Numbered from the stretch's first letter, positions 12,243-26,430 are shown. The stretch: 64,000 nucleotides of DNA from Blepharisma japonicum (GCA_949751835.1 CATKHK010000096.1:62001-126000), one strand, 5' to 3'. Numbers and translations are program-made. Notes: generated from the letters alone by a model not told the origin.

Positions 12243-14760
12243 TTAAAAAATTAAATTACTATAATATTCTCTATATTTTAAATAAAAGTTTTCCAAGGTA
12301 TCAAAATTTTCTTCAGAGTTTAAGATTTCTTTATTTCTGGCACTTAATTTAGAACCAGAAAAATCCGACTCATAATTGCAAACATTATCATTCTTTGATG
12401 ACCACTCCAAAGAGTGACTTAAATCTTTTCCAATGTTTCACAATTTTATATTCCCATCATTTCCATACGTTATCATATGTTTTTCATCGTCTGAAAACAA
12501 AAGAAATTTGATTCGATATGAAAAATTTTTTCTTTCAAAAACAATATTATTAGATCCGATTTCAAGCAGTATTATTTTTCTGTCTATATCACAAATTGCT
12601 ATGTATTTATTATGAGGAGAAAACATTAAAATTTGAATTCCAAGATAATCGAAAAGCGTTTTATTGTAATTGGAGAAGTCCCATATTTCGACAGATTTGC
12701 TATTTCACCATGCAAAGTACAATCCTGAATGCGAAAGGGCTAAATCTTTATAATTCTTCAAAATTGGGACTGCTTTCAAATTTTGACAAGACGATATTTG
12801 CCATAAAAAAGCCAAACTTATAGGCCTATGCATAGAAATTAAATATTTTCCACACGGTGAAAGTGCAATATCAGATATGTGATCCTTACAGCTTCATTTT
12901 TGAATGCATTCATTTAAATCTGTATCTCAAATTTCGATTTTTAAATTTATATTAAATGCGAAATATTTACCAGAAGATGAGATTTTTATATCTCTTATAA
13001 GATTTGGATAACTCATGGAATATTTTCTTTTTTTTTGGCTATGTAAGTCTGCTATAACTAATTTACGCTTTTGAAATGACCTATTATATAGGCAAGTAAC
13101 TGTTGATAAATTATTCGAATACATAAATTCTTTATCAAGAAATGATAATATTTTGTTGCTTTGGGTGTCCCATATATTAAATTTTGGATTTTTTCCAAAA
13201 GTAATAATAAATTTGTTATCATCTGTAATTGAAATATTGTATACAGTATTCTGAGAATTACTATTGCTTATTGAGTTGATAATATTTTCAATATCATAGG
13301 TTTTGATATTGGTGTAAAAATTAACAAATAATAAAGAATTAGAAAATTCAGACTTTAAATAATCAAAAAGTGCTGTATTTTGATCATAATTTCAGCAGGC
13401 CAGTTTCCAAATGAGGCTAAATGATTCAACATCCCATAATTTTATACATATTTCTCGGCTGCAAGATGTTACAATGATGGTTCTACCTTTAAAATCCATT
13501 TAATCAATTGAAGTAATATCTGATGAGTGTCCTTGAAAATTTTTAGTTTTATCATTTTTTATATTGAATAAATAAATAACCCCTTTTATATTACCTGCAA
13601 ATACTCAAATCCCACAAGAAGAAAAACAAACTTTATAATCCCCTAGTATATCAAATGTTTTTATATAGCTGAAATCTTCTATTTTGTATATCTCTAATCC
13701 TTTATACCACTCTCCAATTGTAAAATAGTTTCCATAAGGAGAAAACAAAATAGTATCAATCATATATTTATTATCTCCTCAGAAATTCTTTACTATAACT
13801 CTATCCCTAATTCTCCGAATATTTATAAATCTTTCAGTTTGATTCATTAAAAACCTTCCGCAAGGAGAATATGAGATTGCTAAAATTTTATATAATTCAA
13901 AAAATTTCCAAATCAATACTTTTGTTTCAATCTCCCATAACTCAACCTCAAAAAATTTTGTTGCTATTGCGATAAATTTTTCACATGGAGAAAAAACAAA
14001 AGCAGTGCTTCTTGCTCATACAGGGATTTCTACAACCTCTCTATTTGTGCTTATTTCCCATATTTTTGCAGTTGGAAGGCATGCTAAATATTTTCCTGAA
14101 GCTGAAATGGTAAATGATGTAATTTCCAGCCCATTTTGGAATATCGGCAGCTCGCGGAATTTTATATGAGAAAGGTCACAATTCTTAAAATTAGACTGAT
14201 AAAAATAGCACTGGCCTAATTTTGCATAAGATAAATCACTGTTTTCAAAGCTTGTATTTATAAAAGTACTTCTAGATAAATCAGCATAAGGAGCCCTTAT
14301 TTTCTCGAAATTTCTATTTTTAAACAGAAATTGAGAAAAATTCAAAATTGTCAATGCATTGCTCGATGCTATATCTATTTCATTAGTTTCTTTAGAAAAT
14401 AAAACTATGTTCACTAGTATATTCTGCTGAGTCTCAGATAAAATTTGTGCAAATTCTTTGGTAATATCTATCATTTTAGATAAGTCAATTAAGATTAAAA
14501 TATGTTGTTTTAATATTTTCTGGATTTTCTCAACAATAAATATCATGTGAAATCTTTTTGGCAAGAAGGCTAGAAATAATTTTTTTAGAGCATTTATGCG
14601 AAGGCTGAAAAGATTTTTGAAACTTGGAAGATCTAAGCAGGCTTTTTAATGTGCTTTGATGAAAAATTTCGCAACTATCAAGATTAAAAGATTCTAATCT
14701 TCTTTTAGGTATTCTATTTGCATATTTAGCCTGCTTCAATCTAGTTTGAAGTTCTTCCAT
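12243..14760 (-). pseudogene. Pentapeptide-repeat/WD40 protein, copy 2 (frameshift and internal TAA)
   Basis: The start is the ATG at 14758-14760 and the last stop is TAA at 12243-12245. After an unrecognised basic N-terminus come pentapeptide-like units (LSRSTF, NSDLSYAKL, KNCDLSHIKF). About nine WD40-type repeats follow, each with an SPCGKY-like turn and a W-D ending (SASGKYLACLPTAKIWEIS, SPCGKYLISM, SPHNKYIAICD, HMITYGNDGNIKLW). A beta-propeller scaffold is inferred. Against copy 1 there is one extra base at about 14490 that shifts the frame. An in-frame TAA lies at 13500-13502 (ITSID-stop-MDFKG), where a tryptophan TGA would fit. Downstream the frame remains open for some 420 codons, so decay is recent or one of the changes is an assembly error. 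Confidence 0.65.
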
Positions 14761-15274
14761 TTTATAATTATGATTAATTTTTTTAACCTCAACACTGATA
14801 GTCCTAACCGTATATTATTATCTATTAGTTTCTTATAAGCATCAGAGTTTATTTTTCCTATTTTTTAAGCTCCTCTTTCATAATATTACATCTGCCAGCA
14901 ATTTTTCTTTTTCTTCAATATTATTGATTATAAACTCTTTTATCACTCACGATGGAAGGTTGATTATACAATAACACAAATTATAAAAATTCTCAGATTA
15001 AACAAATTTAAAACTAAAATGGCATATAAATTCATATAGTATTAACATTATATAATTCCATCAAAATATTTCTTTACAAGAACTATATTTATTTATGGGC
15101 CACTTAATTATTTTATAATTTTTCGGCAAAAAGTTGCCTGAATCTTATTATTGGTTTCTTTCTTTATGACTAAGAAATTGATGGTTTTAAATTTCAAAAA
15201 TGATCCCATTTTCATTATTATAATTATATTTTTTGCTATTAGCTCAACTCTATAATGATAACTACCATAAATCT
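14761..15274. other. Intergenic stretch with ankyrin 3'-end relic (unit 2)
   Basis: These 514 bp lie between the start of WD40 copy 2 and the stop of ankyrin copy 2. At about 14808-14938 the minus strand holds the same ankyrin-tail relic as at 639-780 (NNIEEKEK, then a shifted frame, then SDAYKKLIDNN). Here it is more decayed and has lost its stop. The remainder is AT-rich and nearly identical to 780-1097. Nothing else is recognisable. Confidence 0.55.
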
Positions 15275-18200
15275 TTAATAATTAATATTTTTATAATCAT
15301 CAGAGAATTTTCCCTCAATTTTCTCAAGCTCTTTTTCTATATCACCACATCTGCTTTCAATACTTTCTTTGTCCTCATTATTATTCTTTATAGAGCCTTT
15401 TCGGTTTTCCAATTCAAAGAAATAATTTATCCAGTTTTTAATATAATAAAGATTGTCTGCCATTCTGCTTATATCTATACTCAACATCTTTAAGGTTTTA
15501 GGAGTGATTTTAATCGATTCTTGTATTGAATAAAGATAAAATTTTACAATTAAATACCTTTTTGGGCCCTCTTTTCATGCTTGACTGATTTTATTTTTAA
15601 CATTTTTAATAATTTCGATAATGATGTATGGCTTCTCATACCAATTTGAGATATTTGAAAAGTATTTATTGATGTAAGTTATTCCAGAGCCAGTTTGTTT
15701 TGAAATTTGATTAGTTTTGAGAGTTAAGTTGCAATAAAAATTCTCAAGAATATAGCCTTTGCCATCTGAAAACAGTGGTAAGTGGTAATTTTCTAATAAT
15801 TCTTGAGATCCCAAACAAAGATCTATGGCAGGCTTAATAGTACTTTGGCTCGAAGATTTAAAATAAACAGTCATTTTGCCTGAACTTTTAAGCTTGAGAG
15901 ATAGAAGAGTAACATCATAAATCTTGGTGCTTTTAAAAGATAAAATTGGAAATTCAGTGGATGATGAGAGAGCATCCATTAAAAGACCTTCAGAAATGAT
16001 GTAGTCTCTCTTGAGATACATTACACTTTCTAATGATGGGCCGTTTGGATATATTGAAGGAAATCTTGATGAATTAAGACTTTTAGCAGTATCATATATA
16101 ATAATTCCAAATTTGTTTGGTTTTCTTTTTTCAAGGCTGTAAAATTCCGATAGACTTTCGGGCATATTTGGCCCGACAGCCACTATCTTAAATCCAATAG
16201 GATGACCCTTATGCAAGAAAATTATCAAAACCCAAGCATTCTCAAAGATCAATTCATTGATGGTCACAAAATTATTTTCTAGTATCAAATCTATTGATAT
16301 TGTCTCCAAGGTTTTTAGATTGACTACTTTCGCTTCTAAATTGTTGATGTTTTGATATTGGTTTATATACTTTAATTTCCTTCCACCTACCAGTAAAATT
16401 GAATCATCATTTAATGGGATTAGCTTAAAGTTTACCATTGCTAATTTTCTTTGTACTCTAATTTCTTCACAAATTTCAGCAATAGAAGGAATTTTCATAT
16501 TTTTTGAGGAAGTGAGTTCTATTTTCAACTTATCAGCTATTGAATATTCAATTTGAGCAGAAAGCTTATCTTCATTGTAGGTTTTTATTAAAATTTCAAA
16601 ATCTATATTCAATATCGAATGCGATAGGATGTAGAATTGATTGTAAATACGATCAATTTGTGATAGAAGTATTAAGCCTGGCAATTTTGATGGAGATTCT
16701 TGCAAAATTATATTTTCTGGGATATTTTTCATAGCTTCTTCTATAAGTAAATCTATAATAGTGTCTTTTATTAGATTTTGACAATTTTCTATGGGCTTGG
16801 CTATTGGAATATAAATGACTAATCTTTTATTTTCAATGCAAACTCTATAGTCGCCATATGCGAAAATTAAAGAAACTTCTGTTATACTTTTGCTAAAAAG
16901 CTTGGCAAGTTTATGGCCTATTGGATTTTTGATTCATAGTAGCTCAGGCTCAAAACTATCAAAATTAAAAGAAATGCCTTCATAAGAAATAATATCAGTT
17001 ATACTATTTACTAACTCATTCAAAGCTGTAAAAAGCAAATAAAAAACTGCATCAGCATTTTTCTTATCTTGCTGAAAAGATTCACTATAATTTGCTTCTT
17101 GAAAATCTATATAAACTGGAATTTCCCATGATGGCAATTCTGCCTTTTTCCTTAAAATTTTAAAATGGCTATTTCACCCATCTATAAAATCTTTATATTC
17201 TCGAGACCCAAGTATCTGCGATTTAATTGAATATTTAGGCTTATTGAAAATAGGAATAATAAATAGATCTTGTGATAACTTTAAATTTATGCTGGATAAA
17301 TCATCTAAAAATCCAAACGAAATCACTCGAGGAACTGTGCTTAATAAATTAGAAAAATTTACTTCACATAAATTTTCAAGCTCAGTCAAGGAATTATCAA
17401 AATTAGGGTAAGGGTTTTGCTTATCATATAAAATTGATCCATCAGCAGCACAATAAAATAAGGCACCTATTGAATAAGCTAATTCTTTTTCTGTAGGAAA
17501 GGTTGGAAAAACTTTGAATACTTGCTTAATTGAGCTTATAAAATAGCTGTTATTATCTCCGTGAATATATCCAGTATGCGATATTTCTATGATTTTAATA
17601 ATTTCTGAACAATTAATAAATAAAATATCATCTTTTTGGCAAATATTAAGAATTTTTCGTGGAGAAATATTTAAAAGGTATTTTTTCTTTAGTTCTTTGA
17701 ATGGGCATTTTATTGGGCTACCTTTGGGACTATTTCTTTTTGAGCCTAAAATAAAGTTTGAATAATTGTAAAATAAATCTGTCTCGACTTCATAATAGCT
17801 GTTCTCTAATAAAAATTCATTTTGTAAATCCATACTATATATCTGGCCTCCAATCCATTCTAAATTCTTCAAAGTACTTACTTTTATAGCCATGTTTTCA
17901 TCATCATTATATAATATTTTGGAAAACCTATCAATGATTCCTTCGAAGTTTTGGAAATTTCATTCTAAAATAATGTTTAGCTTAGTATCCTCTATAATTT
18001 TATTTTTTAAATCCTTTTGATTATCAACAAAAGCAGAAAATTTTATGAGTTCTTCAATTAATTGAGCGCTTGTCATCAAAGAAGTCAAAAATATCACTTT
18101 CATTTCCTCAAAACCACAAGAGTGATCTGAAATTTTAGCTGATGGTCTGCTAAGATTATGTTTTAGCATTTTAAATGTAACTAGTAAGTACTCAGATTTT

Positions 18201-21200
18201 TTGTCAAACTTGATGCCATTTGTGATTAAAATTCTATCAATCCCATGCATTTCAGAATTATCGTAATTAGCATCCTCTATTGTAAAAGTGATTAAAATTT
18301 TTTCCATATCTTTAATGGTGCCAGAATGCAGATTAATAATTTTCATTATATTTTTGATTCAGTATACCAACGAACTATCTTTAAATAGCTTTCTTAAAAT
18401 TATGATCTCCTGGCTATGCATAGAAGCTGACAAAGGCGCTATGATTTCATTGATCAGTAATTCTATATTAAACTCAATCATTTTATCAGAAATTGGCAAA
18501 AGAAATTCAATTAACTCAATAAATTCGCTAGCTAGAACTTTATATTTAAAATCATTGTATAAACAGCACTTTTGTGGATATATTATCATTTTGCCATCTT
18601 TAAATGTGAAAAACAGCTTTCTAGTACTTGGCTCTTGATCTTCAAATTCTGAGGGGTCTATGTAAATAAGAGATAATTCGATATCAGAAATGTTTTTATA
18701 AAGTTGAGTAACTGATTTTTCATGTTTTTTATGGTATGAGATCAACTTTTTTATTAAGGTATTTATTTCAATAAAAAAATTTATAAATACTCATGATGCA
18801 CTTTCTGAAAGAGCATCATCTTTGAAATTTTCTATTAAACCTGATTCAATGGCTTCATATTTATATCCTCCTAAAGGATCCTTAAAATAATCAAGCTGAT
18901 CATTGTTTAAGCCATGAAATTCTGAAAACTCTTTATAATGATATTTAAATTTCGAAATTCTTAATGCTCTCATGATTAAAGGGTAAACTTTCTTTGGGAT
19001 ACTGTTATAATCCATGACCACTTTTATAAAAACTTCTTGATGATGTCTACCAATATATGATAAAAATTGTTTGAGGGTTGAATCTAACTGATCTATGTTT
19101 ATATTATTTTTTTCTATTTCCTTTCTAATGATTTCACTCCCTCGTTTTATATAATAAATATCATTATAAACATCGAGTGTATTGTCAAAACTACTTTTGC
19201 CTTCTTCATTTAGCAAAGTCAAACTAAGCTCGCTTAGTAGCGTATTTGTCTCATTTCTAAGCTTTATAATTTCCAATGAAAGCTGTAAAGAGATAGGGAT
19301 GTTAAATCATTTACAAACAATTTTTCTTTCATGAACATTTTCAAAATTACGATGAAACTCAGTTAAAAATATTTTTGTTATGAGCTTTCTTTGGTTAAAT
19401 TCCAAGAGAAGTGGAATTATCTTGTTATCAGGGATATTTTTTCTGAGCTTGCTTAAAAGATTTTCGATATCTACTACAGAAATTGAATTCGACTGATTTA
19501 AAAAAATTAAAGCCCATACATCAAGACCTGAGTAATTGATAGAAAAGACTGATTCAAAGGTTTCGATTGTAAATGAGCCTGGATAAGTTACTAAAAGAAG
19601 TTCTACTGTATATTTAGAAAAAGAGAGAAGAGCAAGCTCTGCAATTTCACTAATTTGATCAATTTTTAAAGTAGGGTTTTGCTTATCTCTATATAGCTCC
19701 TTCAGTTTATTGATAACTTTTTCGTTATTTTTCTCAGATTTCTCGTACTTTTCTTGAAGCAACAAATTACTTATTCCAAAAATTTCAAGAAGTTCTATAG
19801 TAATTTTATCTTTTCCTAGCCCAGCTGACAATTTTAGGCATTCATAAGAAGGGATAAACTTACACGCTTTGAGAATTTTGACACCACGCAGATTATTCAA
19901 TAATATAGATCCCTTATACATTTCTTCAACTATTTTTCCATTTTGCTGTTTTTCGTTTTCAAAATCATTTATTATGCTATGGATATTAATACTGTTGTCC
20001 TCTTTGCTTAAGATTTTAATAAGCAGTTCATTATTACCTATTCAAATTGCACTAAGTAGCCTCAGCAGCCATCTAGGAATAATTTTTAGATCAAAATTAA
20101 AATATTTTCTAAATTCGCTTGGGTATTTATAACTTTTGCCGATCCTAACACAATCATCAGAGTTTTTAACAATTTTATGGTATATAGAATTAAACTGGTT
20201 TAACCTCGCAAGATCTGAAGCAGTAACTAGAAGCTCATACTGTGTCTCATTTTTAATAAGCTTTAAAGGTACTTGAATATATATATTACTGCCATAGCAA
20301 AGCAAAAGATCAACCAACTTTTCATTTCTTTTTTCTACAGCCCAATGCATTGCTGTAGGATATACTGCCACTAGACTATCGTTCGGTTGATCAATTTCCC
20401 ACATTTTCAATTTTTCATCATCTCCAGTATTATAATCTTCATATCTAGGTAAAAGTTCCCAAGCTGGAAAAGAGCAAGATATATTTGGATCAATTTCCAT
20501 ATATAGTAATCTTTTTACATCTTCTATATACCCATTTTTAGCACACTCTGATAAAATTCCTCCAAATATTGCAGAAGTTACCCCTAAATATCATGAATTA
20601 TTGTAAATTTGTACAGCTAGTGTTAAAAGTTTAAAATGCAAGCATACATAGAGTATGTGAAGGATCTTTATTTTGTTTATTGGTGTAGGATCAATATGCT
20701 TAATAAGTAAATGCTCCACGATGAAAATTAAAAATTCTTTATGAGTCTTTTTATCTTTTCTCTTATAGTTTGATGACCTCGCCAAAACAATATTTAATGA
20801 TGTTTCATAAAATGAATTAAAATTTGGAGAAAATCGATAAATAAATCCATTTATTGCAGCAAGAAGAATATCTAATGAATTTTCTATAGATTGATTTGGA
20901 TGCGCTTTTATATAAGATATTACTGTTTTATTGCCATAAAAAGAGCCAATTATCAAGGCATCAAAATTTAGTTCAATATAATTGTATAGTAAATATTTTA
21001 AAGTTTTTGAGAGATTTTTCCTGAGACCTTCTCTATACTGGATGAGGGTTTTATAGGGAATTTTTTTTGCCTCTTGCATTTGGGATGGCAAAAAATTAGG
21101 TAATGGTATTCTTAAATACTCAGGTTTGAAAGAGACTCCAAGTATGGCATAAAAAACTGCAGTTTGGTATATGCATTTTTCATCGCTATTTAAAGATTCA

Positions 21201-24200
21201 ACATATTTCTCAATTTGAAGCTTATCCTCTCTAAGAACTGCTTTGGAGTCAACCTTCATGAATTTTTCAAGAGAGCTAAAAATCATTTGATAATTCCCTG
21301 TAAACGCAGCTATATTTAGAGTCATTGGTGAGATCTCTTTTCTTTCCAATGCATTAAAAATTCAAACTAAACATTTTATGCTGAAAATATTTTTATTCAA
21401 AATCAGCATATTAGCAACCTCTGCATTTTTTTCAATCACAGCATCATATAAAATTTCATCAATTTTTACAGTTCATTTGCTGTTCTCTTCTTTGTTAGTA
21501 ATCTGATCTTTTCTTAATTCAATAAATTTCTTTAAATAACCTATTTTGTTAGCCTTATAAATATTTCATATAATCAATCTTCAGTATTTTGAATTTTGGA
21601 TATTGACTAAAAGATAAGAAAATGCATCCCACCAAAGTCTTTTGCTTGCTATAAATAAACATTTTTGAAGTAAGCTGGAATCAAAGTCGTTAAGATTTAG
21701 ATGCTTTACTAGTGTTATTGCTGCATCTTCATAATTATTGCGAAGAAGGCATACTTTTAAAGGATGCTGCCTATATTTATTTTTTTTTGGAAAATATTTC
21801 TTTAAATTCCAATTCACTATCAAAAACTGAATAATATGTGCATTCATTGTGACAGAGGCACTAAGCATAGCGCCATTATATATTTTATATTCTAAAAAAT
21901 TCGGCCAAGATCTATCGATTAATCCATTTTCAATGGAATAATTTACTAATATTTTAATAATGGCTTCTCTATTTAATAATTCTTCCCCTTCAAATTTTCA
22001 TATATCAATTTTAACTGGGCGCCGATCTTTAAATCCAAACAAGGAAACTTTATTTATTGCTTTAGCAAGAATATTTGAAGGTAAGCTAGGCATTTGTTTT
22101 AAGAGGAAATTTACGATCTTAACTTGGGCATATTTGCATGCTTTTAATAATGGATTTGATTTTTCTTTTGCCCAATCAATTCTTGGGGATTGTTTTTCAA
22201 AGATTTCTTGAATTAAAGGCAAATAAGTTTCATCATTACATAATGAATAAACAAATGAGAGATCTTTTCGGGGGTATTTTCTTATTCTCCTCAAAATATT
22301 ATGTATATTATTAACTTTTTCTTTGTAGAGGTATTTGATAAGAAAATCATTAAAATCTATGCTTCATCATAAACAGTCTAAATTAAAATACTTCAGCAAA
22401 ATAATCAAAAGATTTTCATCAAAAAGAAATTTTTTTATGTTCTTTTTCAAGATAGGATATAAATTTATACTAAGAGGGGATTTGATGACAAGCTCAAGCA
22501 TCTTTTCTAGGATATTCATCAAATTATGTTTCATTATAAATTCAAGCCAGCTTGCATATATATCTTGATTTTTAAGATATCCACTTGAGTTTAACTTGCT
22601 GTAGGAAATTTCAAAAATGTGAGAAAATAGCTCTTTATTGTCGAGATAAACTGCCAAATTAATAGCGCCACAAAAATCAAAATCAGGGAGATTATGAGCA
22701 TTAATTCCGCAAATATCATCAATGATTGTTCTGATCATCTCGCAAAGCTTATCTTTACGATTTCCCTTATTTTTCAACAATTTTCTTTGATATATTTGAC
22801 TTTGCTGTAAAAAGGTCAAAATTACCTGAAACGGGAATTCTCCTTCCCACTTGATATTAATTTTAATCAGCTGACCAGCAATTTCTTTGTTTGGATTCGG
22901 TGAAAGAATTAAAGCAGCTATACAATAATTAATGAAGCTTTTATTTTCAAGAAATTCTGATATATTAGAACATTTAGTAAATTCACAAAATGCTTTATTC
23001 TGACTAAAATTACAGTTGCTATTCATAATATTTATGCCAAGATCTATTGCTTTTCTAATTATTTTTTCAAATACTTCATAATTTCCATAATAAATTGAGT
23101 ATATAAATGACCAAGTATAAACCAATGAGTTTTTAAATGAGTCTTTATAAATTATTAGCTCTAACCGATCTAGCAATAAGCCAAAGGCACCTTCTTTTAC
23201 AAGATAAGCAACAATATTTAGTCCTCCTTTACTTTTAATATTTATTGTATTGCTGAATCAATATTCCATTTTTTCCATAGCCCAAATACAATGTGCGTCA
23301 GATTCTTTTAGTGATGAAATAAAAGCATCAAAAATCAAATCTACTAATTTTTGGTCTGTTGTTTTGGAAATACTAAAGAATAAAGACTTTGGGTCAGAAT
23401 AATCAGATTCAGAGTCATTATCATAGTAAGCAAGGGTTTCTTTTCCTCCTTCTCCAATTTTTTCCGCAGAGTAAAAATGTAATTTTTCTCTGTTAATGGC
23501 AGATTTAATAATTCCGACGTTATTTGATTTAATTGCGTCTTCTAATATGATTTGTCCTTTGCTTCCAAATGAATTTGCTTTAAATCCTTTTTCTAATAAA
23601 AAATCAAAGATTTCTTCTGAATTTGCTTCAATGGCTGATTCAAGTGGATGTTTTCAACTTAAATTCCGAAATTTTGAATAATTATCCATTCCCTTTCTAA
23701 AAGGGAAAAGCTTACAGCCCTTATAAATTTGATTGAAATCCTCATCTTTATAAAAATATGGAGTTAATTTATTCTCTCTGAAAAAATAAGGCAAGCCATC
23801 TTTAGGAAGCACATGAGCGGATTCATATAATTTTGTGTAGAAAGCAATAATTGTTTTAGTAAATCTTAAATCTTTTAATTTTATTGCAAGTGTGAGGGCA
23901 CATTCTCCTGAAAAATCAACTATTTTTAACATCAATTTGAGCTTTTCAGCATCATAAATATGGAATAAATCCATAATTTCTAATTTTTCAGAAATTTCAA
24001 TATTTTGGTTTTTTATTAAGAAATGGAAAGGAGTTGATGCTTGATAATCGCAGATAGTGGAAGATTTTTTGGACTTTAAGAGAATATTAATTCTTTGGTA
24101 AATATCTCTTAGATTAGAAGACAAAATCTGCATTAAAATGCATCTACCACTCGGATCAGTAAAATCTAAAGGAACATTAGAAATTTCAATATATTTTTCA

Positions 24201-24823
24201 AGTATCTCAATATCAGCATTCAAAGCTATTTCAGCTAATAAACTATGCCTTATTTCTTTCATAATTTCTATATCCTCATCTAAAATATCTAAAAACCAAT
24301 TTCTTGTATCGACTAGCAATTCAATTTTGCCGGTAAGAGCATTGCTCCATACCAAATTTTGAAATTCGTTATAAAATGTTTTTCATAATTCTTTTAAGCT
24401 AACACCAAATTTATTTTTTATCAAAAAATCATTTTTTCCAGCATATTTCATCATGATTTTTTGGATTTCTATAATATTTGGATATCTGAAACAGGAATGC
24501 CATATTGTTCGACCACTGTCATCAGTAGTGTTAGTAATATTTTTATTTCATTGCAAAACACTGTCTAAAACATCATAAAGTCCTTTTTCTGCCAAAAAAT
24601 GGGCTGGTGTTTTTCCGGAAAGATCTTGCTGAGTAATCAGAGCGGAATCGAATTTAGATAATAAATAAGGCAATAAGGAAGCCCTATTTGCAATAACTAG
24701 ATGATGAAACAAGTTTAGTCGCAAATTGTCTTGAGATCGGAGGTCATCAGCATTCATCAAGCAAAAAGACTGAACTTCTTCATCACTTGCACTTGAGTAT
24801 AATAGATCTAAAGCTTTTTCCAT
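15275..24823 (-). CDS. Giant ankyrin-repeat protein, copy 2
   Basis: A continuous frame of 3,182 codons from the ATG at 24821-24823 to TAA at 15275-15277, again only with TGA as tryptophan. By eye well over nine in ten residues match copy 1, with the same ankyrin units near the N-terminus and around residue 1500. Against copy 1 it lacks three residues near 23653, about fifteen near 21780-21830 and four near 17833. It has one extra residue near 17573. Its C-terminus is four residues shorter and ends KNINY instead of KKLISKNLW. All internal indels keep the frame, which suggests selection on the protein. It shares a 155-bp divergent promoter with the intact transporter. The function is not recognisable beyond protein binding. 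Confidence 0.85.
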
Positions 24824-24978
24824 TTATTTATCTAATTAGATCTATAAAACAAATCATCAATAATATTGAAATTAACCGCAAAATATAAATCCATATGATT
24901 TTTATAATACAGCAAATTAAATATATGAATTTTTAGCATTTAAGTTTCCATTTACTTCACCAGAATTATACATAATTT
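24824..24978. promoter_or_regulatory. Divergent promoter region, unit 2
   Basis: 155 bp between the start codons of ankyrin copy 2 (minus) and the intact sugar porter (plus). It is AT-rich and almost the same as 10722-10875, so the two ankyrin genes probably share expression signals. No motif is assigned. Confidence 0.5.
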
Positions 24979-26430
24979 ATGGGTCACGACGATTTACTTC
25001 CCAAATCTTTTAACTCAAAAGCTGTCTGAAAGCTAACCATCACCGCCACGATTGGCTCCTTCATTTTTGGTTACAATATTGGCGTTTTTAACTCAAATCA
25101 AGACAATATCGCAGCAACATTAGATTGAGGGGACAATAAAGACCTCTACATTTCCACCATGGCAGCTTGTCTTCCATTAGGTGGCTTAGTAGGCTCCTTA
25201 TATGCAGGATCTTTAGCTAATAAAGTAGGATGTCGTAAAGCCCTGATGATTACTGATTTCATAAACGTCTGTGGAAGCCTTTTGTTTCTAATTCCATATA
25301 CAGCTTCATTTGGTATTGGAAGACTTGTAACAGGGTACTCTTCTGGGTCTTTTAGCACTTTATGTCCTTTATATATAGGAGAAATTTCTCCTCCTGAAGT
25401 AATGGGAACTATGGGCAGTTTGACAGCTTTGGTTATAGCTTTAGGTTGTTTGGTAGCATTTATCTTAGCACTTCCCCTTCCTACTGGAGACTATAACTCA
25501 GACGCATTCAATTACTGGTGGATGTTTATGTTTGTTTTCCAATCAGTTTTTGCATTAATTCAGCTATTTATATTATGGAAGGTGTATAGGTTAGATACAC
25601 CTATACGGTATTTACATAAAGATATAGAAGAAAAAGCGTTAGAAAGTTTGAAACAAGTTTATCCAGAAGAAGAGGCTAATAAAACTTTAGAAAAACTGAA
25701 ATTCAGCAGAAATGATAGAAACGTGTTAAGTGAAATGGATAGTGTAGAGACACCAGAAAATAATCAGGAGTTAAAAAATAACGAAGATTACACATATTCT
25801 GAGTTGATTTGTTGTGTAAAGCCTATAAGAAAGAGGATTAGGCTTGGGATTGCTATAAGCTTTTTTCAAGTTGCTGGAGGAATAGATGCGCTTTTTTCAT
25901 ATACCGCTAGAATATTTAGAGAACTTGGAGGAGGGGTGTTTGAGTCTAGAATTTACACAATGGTATTTGGAGCAGCTAATCTTGCGTCTGTTTTTCTTGT
26001 TGTTTACATTATAGAAAAACTTAATAGAAGAACCCTTTTAATCTTTGGCAATGCTGGAATGGGCATTGCTATGGCCTTTCTAGGCATTTTTGCCGTAATT
26101 CTTACAGACGTAGGACCAATCCCTCCTTTGTTTTTTATGTTTTTATATGTCTTTGCGTTCAGCAATGGTATTGGTACAGTTACTTACGTTTATTGTGGGG
26201 AGATTTTAAATTCTCGAGCTATGAGCATTTGTATGGCGGTCAATTGGTTTATGATAGCTTTTGTTATCTTTACTTTTCCCCATATGATTGCATTAATGAC
26301 TATAGGGGTTTCTTTTTGGGTATATGCAGTCGTATGTGGTATTGGGATTTTATATTTCCTTATAGAATTTGTAGAGACAAAAGGGCTGGATGCGGAGCAG
26401 ATAAAAGCGGCATTTGATAAGTACAAATAA
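24979..26430 (+). CDS. Sugar porter family MFS transporter
   Basis: 483 codons from the ATG at 24979 to TAA. Two TGA codons in the first 70 positions are read as tryptophan. It is a 12-helix major facilitator of the sugar-porter (SLC2/GLUT-like) type. Helix 1 carries SFIFGYNIGVFNSNQD. The loop between helices 2 and 3 has NKVGCRK (residues 81-87). GRLVTGYSSG (114-123) and PLYIGEISPPE (130-140) match the family GR and PxYxxEisP signatures. The cytosolic loop after helix 6 is long and charged. The C-terminal ETKG (about 467-470) is the family PETKG element. It probably moves a hexose or polyol across a membrane; the substrate cannot be told. A broken copy lies at 10876-11456. Confidence 0.9.
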
